Positions 8,371 through 16,663 are shown, counted from the stretch's first letter. The stretch: 64,000 bases of DNA from Lentimicrobiaceae bacterium (GCA_022510485.1 JAFLTI010000009.1:1-64000); one strand, 5' to 3'. Numbers and translations: made by a program. The notes: generated from the sequence alone by a model not told the origin.

Positions 8371-9636
8371 TTAGATTATCATTCCCGCTCCTACGGTATC
8401 GTTGGTATCGGGGTCTACAAAGACCACGCTGCCGGTTGTTCGGTTGGCGGTGTAGGAATCGAATACCAGAGCCTGCGCCGTGCGGATCCGGATGCGGGCT
8501 ATATCGTTGGCGTTTAATTCGCTTACGCCTTTTAGCTGTTCCAAGGTATTGATGTCTACCTTGTATTCGATTTCCTTAACCATACCGACGGTTTCTGCCG
8601 TTGCCTGACGGATAAGGTAACGTTTGCCTAATTGCAGCTTGTCTTCTCGAAGCCAGCACACCATCATCGTAATATCCTGCGAGGTTACGGGCTGGGGTTC
8701 ATCGCTGCGCACAATCAAATCGCCGCGGCTTATGTCTATATCGTCGCTAAGGCAAACCGTAACAGATTCGGGAGCGAAAGTTTCTTCCTTGCGCTTGTCG
8801 GCGAACCACAGCGACTCTACTGTGGAGCGTTTGCCTGAGGGCAAGACCGTAACGGAATCGCCTACGTGGAGCGTTCCCGCACACAAACGGCCTGCATATC
8901 CGCGAAAGTCGTGAAATTTGTCGGATATGGGTCTTATAACGTGCTGCACGGGTATCCGCAAGGGCTGCTGCGGCAAGTCGTGCCCTACGGGAACAGTTTC
9001 CAAAAGGTTGAGCAGCGTGCCTCCGTTGTACCAAGGCATATTGCTTGATGAAGAAACCACATTGTCGCCGAATTTTGCCGAAATAGGCATAAACGTTATC
9101 TTGCCCACAGGCAGTTTTTCCGCCATAGCCAGATAGTCCTGCTCAATCTTAGAAAAGACTTCCTGCGAGAAATCCACCAAATCCATTTTGTTTACGCAAA
9201 CCACAATATGGGGAATACCCAAAAGCGCGGCGATATAGGTGTGGCGCACAGTCTGTTCCAGCACGCCGTGACGGGCATCTACCAAAATAACTGCCAAATC
9301 AGCCGTAGAGGCACCGGTAGCCATATTGCGGGTGTACTCTACATGCCCCGGCGTATCGGCAATGATGAATTTACGTTTGGGCGTGGCAAAATAGCGGTAT
9401 GCCACATCAATGGTGATTCCTTGTTCGCGCTCGGCACGAAGACCGTCGGTGAGCAGGGCAAGGTTGAGTTCTTCGTTGCCACGGCTGCGCGAAGCGGTTT
9501 CCACAGCTTCAAGCTGATCCTCAAAAATCGACTTGCTGTCGTAGAGCAGACGGCCTATAAGCGTGCTTTTACCGTCGTCAACGCTGCCGGCAGTGGTAAA
9601 GCGCAGCAGCTCCATATCTAAATATCCTTTTTCCAT
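8371..9636 (-). CDS. cysN: Sulfate adenylyltransferase subunit 1 (GTPase)
   Basis: 421-aa regulatory GTPase subunit of ATP sulfurylase, which drives APS formation from ATP and sulfate. EF-Tu-like GTPase motifs are clear: P-loop GSVDDGKSTL, DTPGHVEYTRNM, NKMDLVDF. The length stops after the beta-barrel domains, so there is no fused CysC kinase as found in some NodQ/CysNC proteins. It follows cysD by 18 bp and precedes cysH by 13 bp, giving a compact sulfate-activation cassette. Confidence 0.96.
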   Translation of the reverse strand: MEKGYLDMELLRFTTAGSVDDGKSTLIGRLLYDSKSIFEDQLEAVETASRSRGNEELNLALLTDGLRAEREQGITIDVAYRYFATPKRKFIIADTPGHVEYTRNMATGASTADLAVILVDARHGVLEQTVRHTYIAALLGIPHIVVCVNKMDLVDFSQEVFSKIEQDYLAMAEKLPVGKITFMPISAKFGDNVVSSSSNMPWYNGGTLLNLLETVPVGHDLPQQPLRIPVQHVIRPISDKFHDFRGYAGRLCAGTLHVGDSVTVLPSGKRSTVESLWFADKRKEETFAPESVTVCLSDDIDISRGDLIVRSDEPQPVTSQDITMMVCWLREDKLQLGKRYLIRQATAETVGMVKEIEYKVDINTLEQLKGVSELNANDIARIRIRTAQALVFDSYTANRTTGSVVFVDPDTNDTVGAGMII

Positions 9637-9654
9637 AGTGCGTTTCGTTCTCGA

Positions 9655-10563
9655 TTAAAAATAGCCGGCTTTCTTTCTGTCTTCCATAGCGGTTTCAGAA
9701 CGCTTGTCGTCGGCACGTCCGCCGCGCTCGGTAACCCGTGTGGCGGCTATCTCGTCGATAATCTCTTCTAATGTATGGGCGTGCGAAAGGGTAAGTCCCG
9801 TGCAGGTTATATCGCCTATGGTGCGGCAACGAACCTCTTTTTCCACCACTTCTTCGTTCGGTTTGAGCTTCATGCACGGCTCGGCGGCAAGCCATTGTCC
9901 GTCGCGCTCAAAAACTTGACGTCTGTGGGTAAAATAGAGGCTCGGCATCTCTATCTTTTCTTGATAGATATACTGCCATACGTCCATTTCCGTCCAATTG
10001 CTGATAGGAAACACCCGAAAATGCTCGCCCATGTTCTTACGACCGTTAAAGATATTCCACAATTCGGGGCGTTGGTTCTTGGGATTCCATTGACCGAACT
10101 CGTCACGGTGCGAAAAGAAACGCTCTTTGGCGCGGGCTTTTTCTTCGTCGCGGCGCGCTCCTCCTATGGCGGCGTCAAAACGGTATTTTTCTATGGTGTC
10201 GAGCAGTGTTACAGTCTGCAATTTGTTGCGGCTGGCGTTGTAGCCCGTTTCTTCCTTTACCCTGCCTTTGTCTATTGACTCCTGTACCGAACCAACTACC
10301 AATTCCACGCCCAATCTCTTTACCAAGGCATCGCGGTATCGGATAGTTTCGGCAAAATTGTGTCCGGTGTCGATATGAACCAAAGGAAAAGGAATCTTAG
10401 CCGGATAAAACGCTTTCCAAGCCAGATGCACCACTACGATAGAATCTTTACCGCCCGAAAAGAGAATGGCAGGACGCTCAAACTGCTCCGCCACCTCGCG
10501 CAGAACGTAGACAGCCTCTGCTTCGAGTTCTTTCAGATGGGTCAATTTTCTGTTGTTGTCCAT
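9655..10563 (-). CDS. cysD: Sulfate adenylyltransferase subunit 2
   Basis: Catalytic ATP pyrophosphatase subunit of ATP sulfurylase. The PP-loop SGGKDSIVVVHL and the conserved C-terminal EDRKKAGYF are present. The track gives 334 aa from 10659, but the first 32 residues are rich in Arg/Lys/Cys, lie over the end of pstB and do not look like CysD. The ATG at 10563 (MDNNRKLTHLKELEAEAVY) gives the usual start and a length of 302 aa. It lies only 25 bp after pstB, so it is probably co-transcribed with the transporter genes. Confidence 0.95.
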   Translation of the reverse strand: MDNNRKLTHLKELEAEAVYVLREVAEQFERPAILFSGGKDSIVVVHLAWKAFYPAKIPFPLVHIDTGHNFAETIRYRDALVKRLGVELVVGSVQESIDKGRVKEETGYNASRNKLQTVTLLDTIEKYRFDAAIGGARRDEEKARAKERFFSHRDEFGQWNPKNQRPELWNIFNGRKNMGEHFRVFPISNWTEMDVWQYIYQEKIEMPSLYFTHRRQVFERDGQWLAAEPCMKLKPNEEVVEKEVRCRTIGDITCTGLTLSHAHTLEEIIDEIAATRVTERGGRADDKRSETAMEDRKKAGYF

Positions 10564-10588
10564 ATATGCTTTCTTTTTTCTTGCTTTA

Positions 10589-11434
10589 CTAACTGAACAC
10601 TCCCGACAGATAGTTGCGCGTAAGCTCATTCTGCGGATTGTGGAATACCTGTTGGGCATCGCCTGTTTCTACAATGCCTCCCATATAGATAAAAATCACG
10701 TGGTCGGCTATACGCAATGCCTGACGGAGCGTATGGGTCACCATCACAATCGAATAATTTTCCTTTAACTTGACAAACAGGTCCTCTACCGTTTTGCTCG
10801 ATACCGGGTCGAGCGCCGAAGTTGCCTCGTCGGCAAGGATATATTCGGGTTCTACGGCAAGACTGCGTGCCAAACAAAGGCGTTGCTGCTGACCGATAGA
10901 CAGGCGCGTGGCAGGTTCCCTCAGGCGGCCTTTTACTTCTTCCCAAAGCCCCACTTCGCTTAGATAATGCTTTACTACTGCATAGAGCCTGCGTCTACCG
11001 CGGATTCCATGAATCCGGCACCCGTAGGCTATGTTGTCGAATATCGACATCGGCAGCGGGCAAGGCTTTTGCGGCACAAGCCCGATACGGCGCCGTATTT
11101 CGGTAATCTCGGTGGCACCGCTGCGCACGATATCCTTATTGCCCAACATAATGCTACCGCTAATCTGCACATGCTCTATGGAATCGGTAAGGCGGTTGAG
11201 CGATTTGAGCAGCGTAGATTTGCCGCATCCGGAAGGACCGATGATGCAGGTGATTTTGTTTTTGGGAATACGCACGCTTACATCTTTGAGAATCTTCTGC
11301 CCGTCTATCGACAGGTTCAAGCCGCGTACCTCCAGCTGGGTATCAGGGTCGGCATGCCTGAACTTGGCATCCGGTGCAAAACGACCGGGTTTTCTTTCTT
11401 TATCGCGCAGCGATATGTTTTTGAAAAGGCTCAT
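10589..11434 (-). CDS. pstB: Phosphate-type ABC transporter ATP-binding protein PstB
   Basis: 281-aa ABC ATPase of the PstB family. Walker A is GPSGCGKSTLLKSLNRLTD with the PstB-specific NRL after it, the signature is LSIGQQQR, and Walker B is EYILADEATSALDP. It energises the PstC/PstA channel at the inner membrane. The start abuts the end of pstA (no gap), as expected in a pst operon. Unusually no phoU follows; instead cysD begins 25 bp downstream. The assignment to phosphate is by family only; the operon context raises the possibility of another oxyanion such as sulfate. Confidence 0.9.
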   Translation of the reverse strand: MSLFKNISLRDKERKPGRFAPDAKFRHADPDTQLEVRGLNLSIDGQKILKDVSVRIPKNKITCIIGPSGCGKSTLLKSLNRLTDSIEHVQISGSIMLGNKDIVRSGATEITEIRRRIGLVPQKPCPLPMSIFDNIAYGCRIHGIRGRRRLYAVVKHYLSEVGLWEEVKGRLREPATRLSIGQQQRLCLARSLAVEPEYILADEATSALDPVSSKTVEDLFVKLKENYSIVMVTHTLRQALRIADHVIFIYMGGIVETGDAQQVFHNPQNELTRNYLSGVFS

Positions 11435-12280
11435 TCAGACTTTGTTTTTCGAGAATTTTTTCATGATAAAACGAGAGGACAGGCTTATTACAAGCACTAT
11501 TATCGTCAATACTACAGCGGCGGCATAGGCGCGGTTCTGAACTTCCGCCTGCGGTGCACTGAGCTGAAAGAATATCGACAGCGGAAGCGTGGCGGCAGGC
11601 TGTGTAAGCGAGGTGGGAATGGAGTCGGAAAATCCTGCCGTAAACATCACCCCGGCGGCATCTCCTATGGCACGACCTACCGACAGCAAGGTGGCGGTGG
11701 CGATACCCGGCGCAATCTGGCGCAACATAATGCCGATAGTTTCCAAGCGTGTAGCCCCTAACGAATAGGAGGCATCCAGCAATTCGCGGGGAAAATTCTT
11801 GGCAACCTCGTCCATCGACCGTATCATAATCGGAACAATCAGCAAGGTGGTTACCAAAATACCTCCGGCAAGCGAGGTGCGCCAGCCCATATAAATCATC
11901 AACGTAAAGGCGAACGCGCCGTAAACTATGGAGGGAATACCGAAAAGCACATCGTAGGCAAGCCGTGCCACATAGGCAAATCGTGAATCTTTTTTGAGAA
12001 AGACGTTTAGATAAAAAACTACCGGAATACTGATGATAAGCCCCAACAGGGTGGATGCCAGCACAATGTAGAGCGACCCGACAATGGCATTGAGAAAACC
12101 GCCCTCCTTACCGATATAGAAACCTCCGCCGGGCAGGGAACTTACCATTTCCCACGTGATACAGCTCCAGCCGCGATGGAAAATAGTCCATACAATCGCC
12201 GCCACGAATCCGAACACGGTGAGCAGGGATATTATCATCAGCCCCTTGATGATGATTTCTTCTATGTATTTCGATCTCAT
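11435..12280 (-). CDS. pstA: Phosphate-type ABC transporter permease PstA
   Basis: 281-aa inner-membrane permease with about six transmembrane segments, beginning with a hydrophobic helix at about 15-35 (GLMIISLLTVFGFVAAIVW). The cytoplasmic EAA-like loop is visible around ELLDASYSLGATRLETIG. Family features such as VYGAFAFTLMIY and RAIGDAAGVMFTAG match PstA. It pairs with PstC to form the channel. Stop and start are flush with pstB and separated by 4 bp from pstC. Confidence 0.9.
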   Translation of the reverse strand: MRSKYIEEIIIKGLMIISLLTVFGFVAAIVWTIFHRGWSCITWEMVSSLPGGGFYIGKEGGFLNAIVGSLYIVLASTLLGLIISIPVVFYLNVFLKKDSRFAYVARLAYDVLFGIPSIVYGAFAFTLMIYMGWRTSLAGGILVTTLLIVPIMIRSMDEVAKNFPRELLDASYSLGATRLETIGIMLRQIAPGIATATLLSVGRAIGDAAGVMFTAGFSDSIPTSLTQPAATLPLSIFFQLSAPQAEVQNRAYAAAVVLTIIVLVISLSSRFIMKKFSKNKV

Positions 12281-12284
12281 ACCC

Positions 12285-13178
12285 TTATGCGTTTACTCTT
12301 TTAATGCGGTAAAGAATCATGCGGGATGCCAGATTAAACACCAGCACCACTATAAACAGAATCAGTGCCGCAAACATCAATGCCGCCTCGTACAAAGGCA
12401 GCGACAACATCTCTCCGTAGTTGTTGGCTATAAGTGCCGGAATGGGATAGCAGGCGTCTAACAAAGAGCGCGGCACTTCGGGCAGATTACCGCAAACCAT
12501 CAGCACGGCTATGGTTTCGCCCAGCGCACGCGATACGGCAAGCACCACCGCCGCAAAGATTCCCGGCAGTGATTTGCGCAACACTACCCTTTTAGCCGTC
12601 TGCCAGCGAGTGGAGCCTAATGCCTTGGAAGAATCGCGGAGTTCTTGAGGCACGGTGTCGAACAACTCCACAAACAGGCTCACCAACAGCGGCAGTATCA
12701 TAACGCTCAGCACGATGCCTCCCGTCAGTACGGTATATCCCGACGAGAATTTTACAAAGTGAGGTGCCAAACGGTCGGAAACCCAAGGCACAACAAGCAA
12801 GGTTCCCCATACACCGTAGATAACCGAAGGCAGGGCTGCCAATATGTCCAATGCCGGATATACCCAGCGTTTGACCCATGAACGCGCATATTCGGTAAGG
12901 AACACCGCCGTCAGCAAGGATAGAGGCAATGCCAAGGCAAGGGCAATGCCCGTAACCCAAACCGTTCCCATAATGAACGGAAAGAAGCCGAATTTATTTT
13001 TGAAAGGTTTCCATTCGCTTGCCGAAAGCAAATCCCATAAAGAGTGCTCTTCAAATATGGGGGCTGCCTTGAGATACAATCCCAGCCCCATAACGATTAC
13101 GAGCAACAACGACAGGGCGGTCATAACAAACATTACTCCGCCCGCTGCCCTTTCTCTGGCTATCCGCAAGGAACTCAT
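12285..13178 (-). CDS. pstC: Phosphate-type ABC transporter permease PstC
   Basis: 297-aa inner-membrane permease with a typical N-terminal hydrophobic helix (about 15-40) and the EAA-like loop ELRDSSKALGSTRWQTA followed by SRALGETIAVLMVCGN, both characteristic of PstC. Residues LAALPSVIYGVWG match the family loop. The start overlaps the stop of pstS by 4 bp, indicating translational coupling. Confidence 0.92.
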   Translation of the reverse strand: MSSLRIARERAAGGVMFVMTALSLLLVIVMGLGLYLKAAPIFEEHSLWDLLSASEWKPFKNKFGFFPFIMGTVWVTGIALALALPLSLLTAVFLTEYARSWVKRWVYPALDILAALPSVIYGVWGTLLVVPWVSDRLAPHFVKFSSGYTVLTGGIVLSVMILPLLVSLFVELFDTVPQELRDSSKALGSTRWQTAKRVVLRKSLPGIFAAVVLAVSRALGETIAVLMVCGNLPEVPRSLLDACYPIPALIANNYGEMLSLPLYEAALMFAALILFIVVLVFNLASRMILYRIKRVNA

Positions 13179-14155
13179 TCCGCCGTGGTTTTATCCTCCG
13201 GATGCAACAGCTGCATCGAATGTGCGATTTTTTCCTGCGACATACCGATGTAACCTGCCGGAACATTCTTTTGCTGTCCTTTACTCAAAACGTAGTCTAA
13301 AAACGCAATCATAACGGGATCGGCAGGAACGCCATTCGTTACTAAATACAGGTCGCGCGCCGGGGGCGAGGGATAGCGGTCGGCTGCTATCGCTTCGATG
13401 AACCGTTCTTTGGTATCGTAAAAATATTCTTCATCAGAAATCGTTCCATCGCCATCGGTATCTATGGGCAACACCGCCAGACCATCATTGGGACGGTGCG
13501 TATCGTTATCGTAGATATAGCCGATATTGTTGAGCCCTATACCGTAAACATCTTTCTGTATGGCAGCCGCCACCCCCGGATCTCCGAATACGGCAGTGCC
13601 GCCTAAATCTTCTTGTTTGGCACCAAGCCATAAAGCCCAAGTTTCCGCAGCGCCACAGGCATCGGAACGTGTATAGGCGTGCAAGGGTGTTTCATCGTCT
13701 GTACCCAGCACTTGTCCCCAAGTTGTAATTTCTCCCGTAATCCAAATCTTGATGGCTGTTTCCCGCGACAGTCCGTGTTTTAACAATTCCGGCAACAGGG
13801 GGTTGGCGGCATTGACGGTAGGTGCCACGGCATCCTTTGCCACAGCAAAACCCACAGCTCCTTTTGCTTGCTCGGGAGGATATACCTCTCGTGAAACCAT
13901 ACCGAAATCTACCACACCCGCCAATACGTCGGTCATACCTTTTCCGGCTCCTCCTGCCGAAATATCCACTCTCACGCCCGGATGTTCGGCTTGAAACTCG
14001 CCTGTCCACTGCACCGCCAGCGGATATAAAGCAAAAGCCCCTGATAGCGACAACTCTCCGCTCAAACCGTCTGCCGGCTTCCTTTTGGCGCCGCCGCAAG
14101 CCGAAAACAGCACAAGGGCAGCGCAGATACCACATCCTAAAAGATACTTTTTCAT
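13175..14155 (-). CDS. pstS: PstS-family substrate-binding lipoprotein
   Basis: 326-aa periplasmic binding protein with a lipoprotein signal peptide (lipobox FSAC, Cys20). PstS/PBP-like features include SLSGAFALYPLAVQW at the N-terminus, the anion-binding-type loop SAGGAGKG, and RSDACGAAETWA. A perfect EF-hand-type calcium loop, DTDGDGTISDEE, sits near residue 240. Similar loops occur in a subgroup of PstS-like proteins as I recall, so it may be structural. First gene of the seven-gene pst-cys operon, 4-bp overlap with pstC. The ligand is uncertain: phosphate by family, sulfate or another oxyanion by context. Upstream are a TATATTTG -7 box and a palindromic operator. Confidence 0.85.
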   Translation of the reverse strand: MKKYLLGCGICAALVLFSACGGAKRKPADGLSGELSLSGAFALYPLAVQWTGEFQAEHPGVRVDISAGGAGKGMTDVLAGVVDFGMVSREVYPPEQAKGAVGFAVAKDAVAPTVNAANPLLPELLKHGLSRETAIKIWITGEITTWGQVLGTDDETPLHAYTRSDACGAAETWALWLGAKQEDLGGTAVFGDPGVAAAIQKDVYGIGLNNIGYIYDNDTHRPNDGLAVLPIDTDGDGTISDEEYFYDTKERFIEAIAADRYPSPPARDLYLVTNGVPADPVMIAFLDYVLSKGQQKNVPAGYIGMSQEKIAHSMQLLHPEDKTTAE

Positions 14156-14187
14156 AATGGCGAATACCTTTATCTGTTAATTTGCCG

Positions 14188-14195
14188 CAAATATA
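14188..14195 (-). promoter_or_regulatory. -7 box of the pst-cys operon
   Basis: On the minus strand this reads TATATTTG, fitting the Bacteroidetes consensus TAnnTTTG. It lies 33 bp upstream of the pstS start. The -33 region would fall inside palindrome 1 (14198-14224), so a protein bound there would block or contact RNA polymerase. Confidence 0.6.
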
Positions 14196-14197
14196 CT

Positions 14198-14224
14198 TAA
14201 TCTACACTATATTTGTGTAGATTA
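14198..14224. promoter_or_regulatory. Palindromic operator 1 (candidate Rrf2-family site)
   Basis: TAATCTACAC-N7-GTGTAGATTA, perfect 10-bp arms with an A/T spacer (TATATTT). An identical-arm copy lies 56 bp away at 14254-14280. It is placed 2 bp upstream of the pst-side -7 box. Size and symmetry suit a dimeric winged-helix regulator, and the adjacent divergent Rrf2 gene is the obvious candidate (inference). Confidence 0.8.
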
Positions 14225-14253
14225 CACGGAACAAGCTATTTTACTTGCGTTTA

Positions 14254-14280
14254 TAATCTACACTTATTTTGTGTAGATTA
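14254..14280. promoter_or_regulatory. Palindromic operator 2 (candidate Rrf2-family site)
   Basis: TAATCTACAC-N7-GTGTAGATTA with the same 10-bp arms as operator 1; only the spacer differs (TTATTTT). Centre-to-centre distance is 56 bp. It covers the expected -33 region of the promoter whose -7 box is TACCTTTG at 14301-14308, so autoregulation of the Rrf2 gene is likely (inference). Confidence 0.8.
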
Positions 14281-14300
14281 AATTGATGTAGAGAAATATG

Positions 14301-14308
14301 TACCTTTG
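14301..14308 (+). promoter_or_regulatory. -7 box of the Rrf2-family gene
   Basis: TACCTTTG matches TAnnTTTG. Transcription would start near 14315, leaving about 18 nt before the ATG at 14333. This placement also argues against the TTG start at 14306 used in the ORF track. Confidence 0.6.
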
Positions 14309-14332
14309 CCCTATCAAATTTCTTACTTAAAG

Positions 14333-14749
14333 ATGTTGTCGAAACAGACCCGCTATGCCATGCTTGCCACGATTTTTTTGGCTCGCCGATATGGTGGCGA
14401 AAAAGCCACCATCGCTCAGATTGCCGAATCGGAGCGTATTCCGCAGCGTGTGCTGGAACGCATTCTGCTCAAATTGAAAAACCGGGGCTATTTAGAGAGT
14501 GTACGCGGCAAGGTGGGCGGTTATCTGCTGGCGTGCCGTCCCGAGGATATTACATTGCTCGATATTGTAATACTTTTTGAGGATTCGGTTAGTATGCTGG
14601 CGTGTCTGTGCACGGATGACGAATACCGCGAGTGCGAATTCTGCAAAGACGAAGCCACCTGCCCTATCCGTAGCACGTTTGCAGGAATCTACCACCAAAC
14701 CGTTGAAGTTCTGCGCACCACCACCCTCGCCGACATCATCAAGCACTGA
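14333..14749 (+). CDS. Rrf2-family transcriptional regulator
   Basis: 138-aa Rrf2 protein, the family of IscR, CymR and NsrR. The N-terminal winged helix is typical (SKQTRYAMLATIFLARRY, then IPQRVLERILLKLKNRGYLESVRGKVGGYLL). The C-terminal half carries a cysteine cluster, C91, C93, C101, C104 and C110 (CLC...CEFC...C), which could hold an Fe-S cluster or sense thiol/oxidant state; the spacing differs from IscR. I chose the ATG at 14333 because the family N-terminus starts there; the track start at 14306 is a TTG lying inside the promoter box. It is divergent from the pst-cys operon and two identical palindromes lie between them, so it is the likely regulator of sulfate assimilation here, analogous in role to CymR (inference). 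Confidence 0.9.
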   Translation: MLSKQTRYAMLATIFLARRYGGEKATIAQIAESERIPQRVLERILLKLKNRGYLESVRGKVGGYLLACRPEDITLLDIVILFEDSVSMLACLCTDDEYRECEFCKDEATCPIRSTFAGIYHQTVEVLRTTTLADIIKH

Positions 14750-14789
14750 AAAATAATATATTATTCCACTATCTCCTGTTTACTACTGC

Positions 14790-14823
14790 AAAAAAAATAG
14801 AGAGAGCATTAGCCCTCTCTATT
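14790..14823 (-). terminator. Intrinsic terminator of the thioredoxin-like T9SS protein gene
   Basis: Stem AATAGAGAG / CTCTCTATT with a 10-nt loop at 14796-14823. Read on the minus strand the hairpin is followed by T7, ending the transcript of the gene that stops at 14852. It lies between convergent genes and could weakly serve the Rrf2 gene too. Confidence 0.85.
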
Positions 14824-14851
14824 AATAAAATCTCTGATGCGTTTCTATGCC

Positions 14852-16663
14852 TTAGCGAACCACCAATTTTACAGTGGATTCTCCCTTGTCGCCGCTTATC
14901 CATACGATATACAGGCCGGCGGAAAGACTACGCAAAGAAACCGTAAGCCTGTTCGTGCCTGCCATACCCGAAAAGTGGCATACCGGAAGCTGTTCCCTGC
15001 CGTCTACAGAACGGATACCATAGCGAACAATACCACTATGGGCAAGGGTAAACGACAATTCCGCCGTTTCATACGCCGGATTGGGATAAACCCTCAACTG
15101 AGAGATATTTTCAAATTTCTGTACCGCTACAGGACTGTAAGTGATCATCCATACAAGACTGTCGGTATAGGTTCCATCGTTGAATGCCACCCGGTTGCCG
15201 TTCTTGTCTAAAAGTTCTATATGCCCTTCTCCGCTTACATTGTTAATGCCGTCTTTTGCCAAGTCGTGAACAACAAACGTATTGCAGCCCTGAGCCAAGC
15301 TTATATCATGCGTGTGTTTTTCGGCTTCGCTCACATCCAAATCGGGATAAGCATCCAGTTTTTCATAAACCTGCCCATTCTCGTCTGTAAAAGACCACGA
15401 AATTTCGGAGCCCCAGCGGTCTTGCCAAAAGTTAAGACTTACCTCAGCATCGTTCACAATATAATAATCCTTGTGCGCCACAATGGTAACAGGGTCTTGC
15501 AAAAGGCTCAGTGTTTCTCCGTTTACCGCCTTTACCTGTACTTGCAGGCTGTCTTTTTGCCCTGCCTTGTCAAGCAAGACCGAGGGAATCTCTACCCGTA
15601 CCATTGAACCGGTGGCAAAACCCTCCGTTGCAACCGTAAATTCCTGTTCTTCGCCACGAGCGGTACGAAATACAAAACTCACATTTTCTATCCTGTCCGT
15701 TTCGGAGTTGCGGCTTTCCAAATCAAAACCGACACGTACTGCATTATTGCAGGTAGTCTGAGCGGCGGTTTCAAAGTTCTTCATTTGAAAAACATATTCG
15801 GGTCCATTAGAGAACATAGGTTCGGTACGGCAAACGTTCAACACCTCCAGTTCGCTTTCGGTAACAAAAGCCACCACCTGCAGTTGAAGGAAATCTACCG
15901 GCACATAGCGGTAATCCTCAGGCAATTCCAAGGTATAGGTTCTGCTTACAAAACTTCCCTGCGTGGTAGTTTCTACCACATCGCCCTCAATGCCGGTAAG
16001 CAAATCGCGCAACACATGAAGGTGCATATACGAACCATCGGACAATACTTGCAAGGGATTGAGTTCCGAACCGTCTTGTGTTCCTTTTATATTGTCCTGA
16101 ACCAACATTACATGAATGTAGTTTTGAGCCTCTGCAGACGATTCCGTATAGTAGAGCTGCACCGTAACGCTCAATTCGCGCTTGCGCCAGTCGATACCGG
16201 CTCTAGCGGCGATATTGACGGAGGCGGTGGCACGCTCATCGCCATTCCACAAGAGTTCCTCCACATAGTTTAACCAATTGCCCCTGTCGGCAATAGCAAG
16301 TGCCATTGAAGCAGGAAACATATGACGGCTGATTTCCGCAGAGGGAATACCCGTAACATCGGCACGGCTTGCCAAAGCTTCTCCGTATGCCGAGCGCAAA
16401 TCCACCTCCCCGGTGCGGGGGGCAGCCAAGGTACCGGCATGGATATTCACAAAAAAGCAATCTTCGGGATAAAGCTCTCCTATCTCCCTTGCGATTTTAT
16501 GACCGGCAGGGCAGTTCGGGCAATGGATTCCCGTAAATTCTTCCATAAGCACCTTACGGTATTGCGGCGTTTTGTCCACAATGGTGTCTTGCGCACCGAG
16601 CGTTCCCACACAGGCTGCAAAAGCGGCGAGGAGGAATATCGATCTTACTTTTTTGAGTTTCAT
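14852..16663 (-). CDS. Secreted thioredoxin-like (Omp28-related) protein with T9SS sorting domain
   Basis: 603-aa exported protein. The true start is probably the ATG at 16663 (MKLKKVRSIFLLAAFAACVG), which opens a signal peptide ending near LGAQ; the track start 18 codons earlier adds residues without signal character. After it comes a thioredoxin-fold segment with the dithiol CPNC in EEFTGIHCPNCPAGH, as in Omp28-related proteins of Bacteroidetes, then beta-rich domains, and a T9SS type A domain beginning VYPNPAYE. Function may be thiol-disulfide exchange or adhesion at the cell surface; unproven. Last gene of the cargo block, with terminators on both sides. Confidence 0.85.
   Translation of the reverse strand: MKLKKVRSIFLLAAFAACVGTLGAQDTIVDKTPQYRKVLMEEFTGIHCPNCPAGHKIAREIGELYPEDCFFVNIHAGTLAAPRTGEVDLRSAYGEALASRADVTGIPSAEISRHMFPASMALAIADRGNWLNYVEELLWNGDERATASVNIAARAGIDWRKRELSVTVQLYYTESSAEAQNYIHVMLVQDNIKGTQDGSELNPLQVLSDGSYMHLHVLRDLLTGIEGDVVETTTQGSFVSRTYTLELPEDYRYVPVDFLQLQVVAFVTESELEVLNVCRTEPMFSNGPEYVFQMKNFETAAQTTCNNAVRVGFDLESRNSETDRIENVSFVFRTARGEEQEFTVATEGFATGSMVRVEIPSVLLDKAGQKDSLQVQVKAVNGETLSLLQDPVTIVAHKDYYIVNDAEVSLNFWQDRWGSEISWSFTDENGQVYEKLDAYPDLDVSEAEKHTHDISLAQGCNTFVVHDLAKDGINNVSGEGHIELLDKNGNRVAFNDGTYTDSLVWMITYSPVAVQKFENISQLRVYPNPAYETAELSFTLAHSGIVRYGIRSVDGREQLPVCHFSGMAGTNRLTVSLRSLSAGLYIVWISGDKGESTVKLVVR

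Noticed and set aside
10564-10659. N-terminal 32 residues of the track ORF for CysD
   Set aside because: They overlap the end of pstB, are unlike CysD and precede a normal ATG at 10563.
14306-14332. TTG start for the Rrf2 regulator used in the track
   Set aside because: Falls within the TACCTTTG promoter box; the Rrf2 N-terminus begins at the ATG at 14333.
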